A stretch of DNA of 64,000 bases from Acinetobacter baumannii. GTDB taxonomy: Bacteria; Pseudomonadota; Gammaproteobacteria; Pseudomonadales; Moraxellaceae. The stretch is taken from contig NZ_CP046654.1 in assembly GCF_009759685.1 (NCBI RefSeq), positions 186,001-250,000 on the forward strand, read 5' to 3'. The translations under genes and the position numbers were made by a program. The notes beneath the pieces are model-generated. The model did not search any database. It was given only the letters and a program-made list of their open reading frames with translations, and was not told the DNA's origin. Shown here piece by piece: positions 46,443-54,460 of the stretch; the first letter of the stretch is position 1; every line of letters begins with the position of its first letter.

Positions 46443-47471
46443 ATGGCATCGACTCCACGCATTACTAACTATGATGAAGTTTTAGGTTTACCTGGTTTTT
46501 TAGAACAAAATTTAATTACACCCGAAAATTTTGATTCGGTGTTCTCTGATTATCAAATTCGAGACAGGGACATGCATTGTTGTTTAGTTAGTGATAGAGG
46601 GCTTTGTAATCACAAACACAATTTCGGTTATGTTATTAAATTAAAAGATGGCTCACTAAGTATAATGGGCAATGATTGTGCTGAAAGAAAGTTTGGAGCA
46701 AATGGAGGAATCATTCAAGGAATCAGCCTCTATGAGAATACTAAAGAAGCTGAGAAAAAATTAGGTAAAGTTTTTGATTTTGCTATTCGTATTGATGAAT
46801 ATATTGAAAGATTACGTAAGATCGAAGTTAATTTAAAAATCATAGAAGATTATTACTTTAACCTAAAACTTAATATTGGCTCAAGAAATTATTTAAAACT
46901 AAATGAGCGTTACAAAGCTGCTAATACAAAAGTTGAAGTAAAGACCTATAAATTAGGAAAACCCGACCCTGATAATCCGAATGAAGAAACTCTAATTTAT
47001 ATGGCAACTCATACGATTGGTCATATATCATCGTTAAACATTTTTGATGATAGAAATTTCAAAGAGTTTGAAAAGAAAGTTTTCAAACTTCGAGAGGCAT
47101 TGAGAGACGCTTTAAAATCTCACAATCAAATTATTGAGGGTGAAAAGATACAACCTGCTGCATTACGAAAAAGGGTAAATACAATACTAAGTCAATTGAA
47201 CTCTTTTGATGAAGTAGAAACAACCATCAACACCCGAGTATCTGATATTGAAAAATTTAGAAGAACAGACCCAGAAATTCTTTGTTATTTAACTGATGAT
47301 TACGAAGAATCAAAAATCTTTGCCTCATTAAGTATGGCTTTTCACGGAATTGAAAACATGAAAGAAGAGACATATTTAAGGAGCCTAGAAATTAAGTATT
47401 CTACGGCTTTCAGATGTCATAGAATTAAAGCAGCCGATCATAGCGTTATGCGACGCTCTATTTTTTATTAG
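46443..47471 (+). CDS. Unknown protein with a possible zinc-binding N-terminal domain
   Basis: The ATG at 46443 gives 342 residues; a GTG 60 bases upstream is in frame but poorly placed. Near the N-terminus a cluster of possible metal ligands is seen: MHCCLVSDRGLCNHKHNFG and then SIMGNDCAERKFG. This resembles small zinc-ribbon proteins that end in a G-x-x-C-hydrophobic motif. The rest is helical and highly charged, with long coiled-coil-like stretches and a KLGKPDPDNPNEETLIYM loop. Very AT-rich, unlike the housekeeping genes around, which suggests transfer. Function unknown. Confidence 0.6.
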   Translation: MASTPRITNYDEVLGLPGFLEQNLITPENFDSVFSDYQIRDRDMHCCLVSDRGLCNHKHNFGYVIKLKDGSLSIMGNDCAERKFGANGGIIQGISLYENTKEAEKKLGKVFDFAIRIDEYIERLRKIEVNLKIIEDYYFNLKLNIGSRNYLKLNERYKAANTKVEVKTYKLGKPDPDNPNEETLIYMATHTIGHISSLNIFDDRNFKEFEKKVFKLREALRDALKSHNQIIEGEKIQPAALRKRVNTILSQLNSFDEVETTINTRVSDIEKFRRTDPEILCYLTDDYEESKIFASLSMAFHGIENMKEETYLRSLEIKYSTAFRCHRIKAADHSVMRRSIFY

Positions 47472-47495
47472 TTTTTAGTCCTAAAACATGATCTT

Positions 47496-48011
47496 CTAAA
47501 GATACTGGGTACATTCATCAGAATAAAAAATTTTTAATTCCGATTTTTTTATTTCTTTTTGACTGCCTAATGTATAAAGCTGCTCATCAATTAAAGAAAT
47601 GATGTTTTCAATTATCATTCCTTTAATAATTTCATGCCCTACTACGTAAGGCGGTTTAGAAAATTTCAAAATAGAATTATATTTTGTCGAAATAGGATTC
47701 CTTACATCAAGTTGCATAGAATATTCATTTAAATTTTCTGAACCTTTATTGAAAAGCTTTATAGCCTCTAGAGGTTTATCGAGTATATCTGCAACCTTTG
47801 CGCAGTAAATACTCCTAGCACCTAAAATAACTTTTTGATCGTATTCCTCTGTTGGTACACCCATCCAACTATGACCTACATTAGATCCAAATAGTTCTTC
47901 CTTAAACGCATCACGAACGTTTATGGAATAAGCAGAGCTGTTTGAAGAAATTTCTTCAGCATGAGTACTCAAAGAAAAAATATAAAATATAAAAATATAA
48001 ATTTTTTTCAT
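47496..48011 (-). CDS. Secreted protein of unknown function
   Basis: A 171-residue protein with an N-terminal signal peptide (IFIFYIFSLSTHAEE). The mature part has two cysteines, in ARSIYCAKVAD and the terminal YSDECTQYL, which could form one disulfide. No known domain is recognised. It is convergent to the gene at 46443 and lies within the AT-rich accessory stretch. Confidence 0.6.
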   Translation of the reverse strand: MKKIYIFIFYIFSLSTHAEEISSNSSAYSINVRDAFKEELFGSNVGHSWMGVPTEEYDQKVILGARSIYCAKVADILDKPLEAIKLFNKGSENLNEYSMQLDVRNPISTKYNSILKFSKPPYVVGHEIIKGMIIENIISLIDEQLYTLGSQKEIKKSELKIFYSDECTQYL

Positions 48012-48111
48012 CCATTCAAACCTTACAAATAGCTCTTATCCAAATTTTCTAACATGTATTGTTTTTTACTAATTAATTTTAATCTCTCCTTGTATAAACA
48101 CACTATATTAT

Positions 48112-48206
48112 AGAAACTGAAATTAAATTATATAAAGCAATAAAAAGCCCTAAACCATTATAGTTTAGAGCTTTTTCAGTCATATAAAGCGATTCGAGTT
48201 TATATG
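48112..48206. repeat. Direct repeat copy 1 of the tRNA-Val 3' flank
   Basis: About 95 bases that repeat, with few changes, the sequence at 49869-49964 next to tRNA-Val. The repeat contains a hairpin (GCTCTAAACT / GGTTTAGGGC with T run on the minus strand), so it carries a copy of the tRNA terminator. The two copies bracket the MoeA-like gene. Confidence 0.85.
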
Positions 48207-48311
48207 AATTTTTATACGGTAAGCTTTGGACGATGTGACCTTTTAACATGAGAAAAGTTTACATATTTCTGAGGTTACACCATCTAATTAAGTTATACAT
48301 AGAAATTAGAT

Positions 48312-49715
48312 TCAATCTATTTTCATAAAATATAAATCATTGCTTTTGGCAATTACTTTTTCTTGAAACGGAACCATTACAATACAATTTGCACTAAGAG
48401 ATGGTTCTATTTGATATGGCTGCTGTTCAATAATTTCTAATACATATTCCCCACTTTCATGAGCCTTGTAATGACCCCATAACAATTTTCTATTTGTTAC
48501 ATCAGGAACAATCTCTATGTCCGTTTTACCTTTGAAATAAGCATGATCAAAAAAGTCTGAGATGTGTTTATTTAAAATATATTTCACAAAAGCATGCATC
48601 AGAATCGCAATATCTTGGATATCACCCGGTAAATTAATAATAGTCGCTTTGTCTTCTGTAACGACTACACACATACCTTTGTGATTACCGTTCTCATCAT
48701 AAATTTGAACTGTCTCACGACTAGGTGGCGTTCTATCTTTCCCTTTGAGAATTTTAATTTCATTACCAGGCATACAACGAGTATTCAAAGCAGCTGACAT
48801 ACTGCTTTGATCAAAGATCGGAAGTTTCTCAAGCTGAAATAAAGCGGAACGACTATTTTGATATGTACAACAAAGAATGACATCAAAATTCATAGTCTGT
48901 TCTTCAAAGAACTTTATATAATCGTCCCTGCTTGTCGTTAATGACTCATCTAAAGCCGAATTATTATCTTTTTTAAGACTATTAAATGCAGCATCGTAAC
49001 GTTCAGGTTTAAGTGATTTGATTTCTACCTGCTCATAGCCCCATGTTTTCAAAACATCTTTAACATACAGACTTTCCTCACTCATTTCTTCTTTATCAAA
49101 AGAATGCATACTTACAATAAGAATTTTTGGTTTTTTATAAATAGTTAATTCTTTGATCCCTGCCCGTCTTAAGATAATTAGTTTTTCAGGAGTTAACCTC
49201 TCATCTTTTTTTAGAATCACATCGCCTTGTTTAAATATGCTGCCCTTAGGAATAACACCATGCATGGCAGAGATAGGGCCAGTAATCTTTTTGGCATCGG
49301 TGTCAGAAAGATCCAGTCTTTCATCTTGTTCAGGAATGACCGAATCTAAAAACTCTGGTAATTTTGTATAAGCAGGAATTTCTAACAAACTTGGAGTTTT
49401 TAGGTCTAATTTATACGGATTAATAGATCTATAAAGCTGTTGCCCCCAGTAGTACCAATTGGCAATGAATAAAGGGCTTTCTATACTCGCAGTTTGAGTT
49501 ATTTCTGAATTAATAGCCCAACCCGCATATTCAGATAAATTATGCAGAGGATAATCCTGTAAAGCATATACATCCCTTGCGTTAAGTTGATTTATAGCTT
49601 CATCTAACTTGACAGTTTCTTTTAAATCGCCTTTAGGCAAACTTATATTGATGTGATAAAAAATATCCGTTAAATGATTTGGTAAGTTATCTGGTATTGG
49701 CAGTTTTTTTTGCAT
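48312..49715 (-). CDS. Degenerate MoeA-like protein
   Basis: The 467-residue protein resembles molybdopterin molybdotransferase MoeA along its length. Near residue 160 it reads FKQGDVILKKDERLTPEKL and then IILRRAGIKELTIYKKPKIL, as in MoeA domain II/III. Near residue 361 it keeps NLPGD for the LPGN motif, and a C-terminal beta domain follows. The active-site motifs are lost: GGVSVG is replaced by CCTYQN near residue 280, TGDE by MHSF, and the KPGKP loop by an unrelated KILKGKDRTPPSR. It is unlikely to insert molybdenum. It stands alone between two copies of the tRNA-Val 3' flank. Confidence 0.65.
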   Translation of the reverse strand: MQKKLPIPDNLPNHLTDIFYHINISLPKGDLKETVKLDEAINQLNARDVYALQDYPLHNLSEYAGWAINSEITQTASIESPLFIANWYYWGQQLYRSINPYKLDLKTPSLLEIPAYTKLPEFLDSVIPEQDERLDLSDTDAKKITGPISAMHGVIPKGSIFKQGDVILKKDERLTPEKLIILRRAGIKELTIYKKPKILIVSMHSFDKEEMSEESLYVKDVLKTWGYEQVEIKSLKPERYDAAFNSLKKDNNSALDESLTTSRDDYIKFFEEQTMNFDVILCCTYQNSRSALFQLEKLPIFDQSSMSAALNTRCMPGNEIKILKGKDRTPPSRETVQIYDENGNHKGMCVVVTEDKATIINLPGDIQDIAILMHAFVKYILNKHISDFFDHAYFKGKTDIEIVPDVTNRKLLWGHYKAHESGEYVLEIIEQQPYQIEPSLSANCIVMVPFQEKVIAKSNDLYFMKID

Positions 49716-49868
49716 ATATAGATCCTAGAAGTACCTCAAATAGGAGGTACTTCATCAGTTTTTAGTTATTAATAAAGAATTTATCGTTATCTAAAACATT
49801 CAATATTGAATAAAGCTCCTGACTGCTTCAGCCTTTTAGGAAATGAAATTGCTCTTTTAGGCTAATAC

Positions 49869-49964
49869 AGAAACTGAAATTAAATTATAAAACCAATAAA
49901 AAAAGCCCTAAACCATTATAGTCTAGGGCTTTTCAAGTCATATAAAACTATTCGAGTTTATATG
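49869..49964. repeat. Direct repeat copy 2, with the tRNA-Val terminator
   Basis: Second copy of the repeat at 48112-48206, 11 bases from the tRNA 3' end. On the minus strand the hairpin GCCCTAGACT / GGTTTAGGGC followed by T residues is the probable terminator of tRNA-Val. Confidence 0.85.
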
Positions 49965-49975
49965 TCTTTAAATCT

Positions 49976-50052
49976 TGGTAGGCATATCCAGACTCGAACT
50001 GGAGACCTCTACGATGTCAACGTAGCGCTCTAACCAACTGAGCTATACGCCT
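49976..50052 (-). tRNA. tRNA-Val(GAC)
   Basis: A complete cloverleaf is readable on the minus strand: acceptor AGGCGTA with TATGCCT, D stem GCTC/GAGC, anticodon stem CTACG/CGTAG with loop TTGACAT (anticodon GAC), T stem TCCAG/CTGGA with loop TTCGAGT, and an encoded CCA end. 77 bases. The accessory stretch begins at its 3' side, the usual site of integration. Confidence 0.97.
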
Positions 50053-50220
50053 AAGATGGAAAGCATCATATTCATTTTTCAAAAGCAAAACAAGTGATTT
50101 ACCAGTGAAAAAAATACAAATGAGCAGACTTTGAGCAAACTCTTTTTCATTTCCCAAAAAGTAAAACGGTACATGGTTCAACCACATACCGTCTTTGTTT
50201 AGCCAAATATCAAGGTCAAC
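50053..50220. other. Intergenic region between tRNA-Val and ybdD
   Basis: No gene is seen in these 168 bases. The tRNA-Val promoter is expected here, upstream of 50052 on the minus strand. Together with the tRNA and the repeat, 49716-50220 is otherwise free of coding sequence. Confidence 0.5.
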
Positions 50221-50523
50221 TTAGCAAGGGCACTTCTTCAAAGTACCACCTGCAGATGGGTATCTTGCATCAACACAATGTCGATAGAAAGTTTGTGCAT
50301 CCATAGGCGTTAAATCTGGATGATGGGCTTTCATATGCTCCAGATACGTTTGATAGTCCGGCACACCAACCATGAGTCGGAAGCTTTGCTGTAAACGCTG
50401 CCATAAGGTTGCGATACGTGACCAGTTCTTTGGAGAGAGCAATATCTCTTTTTGCGAAAGCACGGTCATTTTGATGATTTTCGCAATAATGACAGTACCA
50501 TTTTTTGCAAATTTAAAATTCAT
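50221..50523 (-). CDS. ybdD: YbdD/YjiX family protein (DUF466)
   Basis: A small partner protein of CstA-type transporters. The C-terminal 65 residues carry the family pattern RLMVGVPDYQTYLEHM, HHPDLTPMDAQTFYR, and DARYPSAGGTLKKCPC with the terminal cysteines. The ATG at 50523 gives 100 residues, longer than the enterobacterial protein; a later start is possible. It follows cstA by 2 bases, in the same operon. Confidence 0.88.
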   Translation of the reverse strand: MNFKFAKNGTVIIAKIIKMTVLSQKEILLSPKNWSRIATLWQRLQQSFRLMVGVPDYQTYLEHMKAHHPDLTPMDAQTFYRHCVDARYPSAGGTLKKCPC

Positions 50524-50525
50524 CT

Positions 50526-52622
50526 TTATTCTCCTCGAGTGGTAACCACTTCAGGATCGGTATATACCGCAGGTGCTTCATTTACAGTCGGTGTTGGACT
50601 TGCTAAAGCACGGCGAACAATACCAATTGAGGCAATAATCATGACAATCGATACAATCATAAAGAAGCCACAAAGTGCAGCATTAATCTGGTTCGATAGC
50701 ACAATAGTTTGCATTTCGGCAATGGTTTTTGCAGGCTTAAGAATTTCACCGCGATCAATCGCATCGGAGAACTTATGTACTTGAGCCAAGAAACCGATTT
50801 TCGGGTTTTCGTGGAAAATCTTCTGCCACCCTGCTGTCATACAGGTAATGAACAAGAAAATGGTTGGAATGATCGTCACCCACACATACTTCTCTTTTTT
50901 CATTTTGAACAGAATCACGGTACCCAAAATGAGTGCCATCGAAGCCAGCATTTGGTTACCCACACCAAATAGAGGCCATAATGAGTTGACGCCGCCAAGT
51001 GGGTCAATCACACCTTGATAGACGAAGAAGCCCCATCCACCTACTGCAACGGCCGTGCCTAACAAGTTACCAAAGAATGAACCTGAAGATTTAACCGCCG
51101 GAATAACAATACCAACCGTGTCTTGCACCATAAAACGACAAGCACGTGTTCCTGCATCTACCGCAGTTAAAATGAACAATGCTTCAAATAAAATCGCAAA
51201 GTGATACCAGAATGCCATCATGGCACGGCTGTTAAAGATTTCAGAAATGATATGAGCCATACCAATAGCAAAGGTAGGCGCACCACCCGTACGTGAAAGG
51301 ATTGAGCTTTCACCTACTTCTTGAGCTAAAACCGTCAACATTTCAGGCGTAACAACAAAGCCTAGATTACGTACAGCTTCCGCTGCAGATTCTACGGTTG
51401 TGCCGAGCACTGCTGCTGGTGCATTAATCGCGAAGTACACACCTGGGTCTAATACTGTCGCACAGATCATCGCCATGATCCCGACAAAAGATTCCATAAG
51501 CATACCGCCGTAACCGATCATGCGGATATTAACTTCATTATCAACAAGTTTTGGTGTCGTGCCACTCGATACCAGCGCATGGAAACCTGAAATGGCACCA
51601 CAGGCAATGGTAATAAATAAGAACGGGAATAAGCTACCTGAGAAAACCGGACCTGTACCGTCAATAAAATGGGTAACAGCAGGCATTTTAAGATCAGGCA
51701 ATGCAATCACAATACCGACTGCCAAACCAAGAATAACCCCGATTTTAAGGAAAGTAGATAAATAATCACGTGGTGCTAATAGCAACCAAACCGGTAGTAC
51801 CGATGCGATAAAACCATAAATGATGAGACACCAAGTGAGCTGTGTTCCAGTTAAAGTGAAGAACTCACCCCAATATGGATCTGCGGCAACATGTCCACCA
51901 TACACAATTGCCAGCATCATTAAAACGAAGCCAATAATTGAAACTTCTGCAATACGTCCCGGACGAATAAAGCGCATGTAAACGCCCATGAACAATGCAA
52001 TTGGAATAGTGGCTGCAATACTAAAGACACCCCACGGACTATGTGCAAGTGCTTTCACAACAACTAAAGCCAATACCGCAAGGATAATAATCATTACCCC
52101 AAGTGCACCCAACATGACCACAATACCGGCAAAAGGACCAAGCTCCTGCTTTGCCATTTCACCCAGTGAACGGCCATCACGGCGTGTTGATATAAATAAA
52201 ACTAGAAAGTCTTGTACCGCACCCGCCAGAACCACACCAACCAATAACCAGATGGTGCCCGGTAAAAAGCCCATTTGTGCAGCCAAAATCGGCCCGACTA
52301 ATGGCCCTGCGCCGGCAATCGCGGCAAAGTGGTGTCCAAACAGTACATACTTATTTGTTGGCACATAGTCTAAGCCATCGGCTAAACGATGTGCAGGAGT
52401 TAACCGTCTCGGGTTTAATTCAAATACTTTAGTTGCAATAAATAGACTATAAAATCGATATGCGATGCTATACACACATGCAGCTGCCAGTACCAACCAT
52501 ACTGCATTAACATGTTCACCACGACTTAGCGCCAGCATCCCGAAAGAAATAGCACCTATAATTGCTACTAGGCTCCAGACCAATTTGGAGGGAAGCGTAG
52601 ATTTCGCTTGCATTGTGTCCAT
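50526..52622 (-). CDS. cstA: Carbon starvation protein A (CstA family transporter)
   Basis: An inner-membrane transporter of 698 residues and about 16 to 18 helices; family members import peptides or pyruvate. The CstA signatures are seen: FGHHFAAIAGAGPLVGPILA near the N-terminus, ACGAISGFHALVSSGTTPK and LVDNEVNIRMIGYGGMLME in the middle. The ATG at 52622 follows GAGAGG by about 6 bases. With ybdD it forms a two-gene unit. Confidence 0.94.
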   Translation of the reverse strand: MDTMQAKSTLPSKLVWSLVAIIGAISFGMLALSRGEHVNAVWLVLAAACVYSIAYRFYSLFIATKVFELNPRRLTPAHRLADGLDYVPTNKYVLFGHHFAAIAGAGPLVGPILAAQMGFLPGTIWLLVGVVLAGAVQDFLVLFISTRRDGRSLGEMAKQELGPFAGIVVMLGALGVMIIILAVLALVVVKALAHSPWGVFSIAATIPIALFMGVYMRFIRPGRIAEVSIIGFVLMMLAIVYGGHVAADPYWGEFFTLTGTQLTWCLIIYGFIASVLPVWLLLAPRDYLSTFLKIGVILGLAVGIVIALPDLKMPAVTHFIDGTGPVFSGSLFPFLFITIACGAISGFHALVSSGTTPKLVDNEVNIRMIGYGGMLMESFVGIMAMICATVLDPGVYFAINAPAAVLGTTVESAAEAVRNLGFVVTPEMLTVLAQEVGESSILSRTGGAPTFAIGMAHIISEIFNSRAMMAFWYHFAILFEALFILTAVDAGTRACRFMVQDTVGIVIPAVKSSGSFFGNLLGTAVAVGGWGFFVYQGVIDPLGGVNSLWPLFGVGNQMLASMALILGTVILFKMKKEKYVWVTIIPTIFLFITCMTAGWQKIFHENPKIGFLAQVHKFSDAIDRGEILKPAKTIAEMQTIVLSNQINAALCGFFMIVSIVMIIASIGIVRRALASPTPTVNEAPAVYTDPEVVTTRGE

Positions 52623-52734
52623 TCTTAACCTCTCAATAAATAATTACAGCAGTTTTATATTGTTATGTACTGTTCTCTGCTCAATCCTTGTGACTCTACT
52701 CCTCCTTTGTTCTTTTTCCTCTTATACTTTCGCA

Positions 52735-52764
52735 TAAAAAAAGGGATGATTGACATCATCCCTT
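52735..52764 (-). terminator. efp terminator
   Basis: The stem AAGGGATGAT / ATCATCCCTT with loop GTCA is followed by T residues on the minus strand. Confidence 0.88.
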
Positions 52765-52788
52765 CGATAATAGTTTATTTTTTAACTA

Positions 52789-53358
52789 TTATGCACGCTC
52801 TAAATACTCACCAGTACGAGTATCTACACGAACGCTTTCTTCTTGCTGAACAAATAACGGAACACGAACAACCGCACCTGTTTCAAGCTTAGCTGGCTTA
52901 CCGCCACCGCCAGAAGTATCACCACGTACGCCCGGATCAGTTTCAACAACTTTCAATACAACGAAGTTAGGTGCATTTACGTTTAAAGGAACGCCGTTGA
53001 ATAACATGATTGTACATGTTTCATTTGAGTCGTCTTTTAACCATTTAGCAGCATCACCCATTGCAGTTTTGTCAGCTGCAATTTGTTCGAAGCTTTCTGG
53101 GTCCATGAAGTGCCACATTTCGCCATCGTTGTATAGGTAGTTCATTTCTACTTCTACGATGTCAGCAGCTTCTAAAGTATCACCAGATTTAAAAGTTTTT
53201 TCTAAAACTTTACCAGTTTTAAGGTTACGTAATTTTACACGGTTGAACGCTTGGCCTTTACCCGGTTTTACGTATTCGTTTTCCATGATTGAACATGGGT
53301 TACTATCAAGCATGACCTTAAGGCCTGGCTTGAAATCATTTGTAGAATAATTGGCCAT
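52789..53358 (-). CDS. efp: Elongation factor P
   Basis: Rescues ribosomes stalled at polyproline. From the ATG at 53358 it has 189 residues. The tip loop reads [10 protein letters not shown] with the lysine that is beta-lysylated; the other motifs are [12 protein letters not shown] and [11 protein letters not shown]. The divergent neighbour is epmB, whose product makes the beta-lysine. Three extra codons upstream are in frame but are not the family start. Confidence 0.97.
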
Positions 53359-53431
53359 GACTGGCACACTCCAAACTTAACAAGTCAACTATGCGATATA
53401 ATGCGCTGTTGCATTATCTTAATCGTGTCGC

Positions 53432-54448
53432 ATGATAAACTATTTACACCAAGAGCAAAACTGGCAATCACAACTCAGTGACCTTATTACCGATCCTTTA
53501 GAGTTGTTGAACCTGCTCGAGTTATCCACTGATCAGCTATTATCAGGGGCGATTCTGGCTTCTGAAAAGTTTAAATTGCGTGTTCCGCGTGCGTTCGTCG
53601 GAAAAATGAACGTTAAAGATCCTCTTGATCCGCTTTTACTCCAAGTGTTGCCACATCATTTAGAACTTGAGGAACATCCTGAGTTTGTCACCGACCCTTT
53701 AGGTGAAGAAGCAGCCAATCAGTTACCGGGTGTTTTACATAAATATAAATCTCGTTTTTTATTGACTTTGACCGGCGCATGTGCGGTCCATTGCCGTTAC
53801 TGCTTCCGCCGTCACTTTCCTTATCAGGAAAATTTACCTAAAAATGAAGATTGGCTAAACATTAAAAATTATATCGAGTCGAACCCCGATATTAACGAAG
53901 TGATTTTAAGCGGAGGTGACCCTCTTACGCTTTCTAACCGTAAATTAGCGCTTTGGCTAGAACGTTTATCATCTCTCAAACAAGTGAAGATTCTGAGAAT
54001 TCATTCACGCGTTCCAATTGTCATTCCAAACCGTATCGACGAAGAGCTTATTTCTTTATTAAAAAACAGTAGGCTGCGTATTATTCTGGTGGTACACTCA
54101 AACCATGCTTCTGAACTCGATGACTTTACTTGTTCAAAATTGTTGCAGCTATCTGAACACCACATTACTGTTCTAAATCAGGCAGTATTGCTTAAAGGGG
54201 TGAATGATTCTGCTCAAACTTTAACTGATTTAAGTTATCGTCTATTTGAAGCTCGCGTTATGCCATATTACTTACATGTATTAGATAAAGTAAAAGGCGC
54301 ACAACATTTTGATTTAATACCATCTGAAATAGATGCGATATATCAAGACGTGTTAGCGAGCCTACCAGGATATTTGGTTCCTAAACTCGTCAGGGAAATT
54401 GCGGGCGAAAAGAATAAAACACCGCTTTTTGGGGCTACAACTTTTTGA
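53432..54448 (+). CDS. epmB: EF-P (R)-beta-lysine 2,3-aminomutase EpmB
   Basis: A radical SAM enzyme that converts lysine to beta-lysine for attachment to EF-P. In 338 residues the radical SAM cluster motif CAVHCRYCFRRHFPY is seen with its three cysteines, followed by EVILSGGDPLTL and RIHSRVPIVIPNRI. It is shorter than lysine aminomutase KamA and typical for EpmB. It is divergent from efp with a 73-base gap, and its stop is 12 bases ahead of the PilZ-like gene. Confidence 0.95.
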   Translation: MINYLHQEQNWQSQLSDLITDPLELLNLLELSTDQLLSGAILASEKFKLRVPRAFVGKMNVKDPLDPLLLQVLPHHLELEEHPEFVTDPLGEEAANQLPGVLHKYKSRFLLTLTGACAVHCRYCFRRHFPYQENLPKNEDWLNIKNYIESNPDINEVILSGGDPLTLSNRKLALWLERLSSLKQVKILRIHSRVPIVIPNRIDEELISLLKNSRLRIILVVHSNHASELDDFTCSKLLQLSEHHITVLNQAVLLKGVNDSAQTLTDLSYRLFEARVMPYYLHVLDKVKGAQHFDLIPSEIDAIYQDVLASLPGYLVPKLVREIAGEKNKTPLFGATTF

Positions 54449-54460
54449 GTTATATAATAA

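Noticed and set aside
48312..49715. Functional moeA for the xanthine dehydrogenase in the same window
   Set aside because: The motifs needed for molybdate insertion are missing and the gene is far from xdhABC in an accessory position.
45627..50052. Integrated phage or integrative element
   Set aside because: The direct repeats at the tRNA suggest past insertion, but there is no integrase, excisionase, relaxase or phage structural gene in the stretch.
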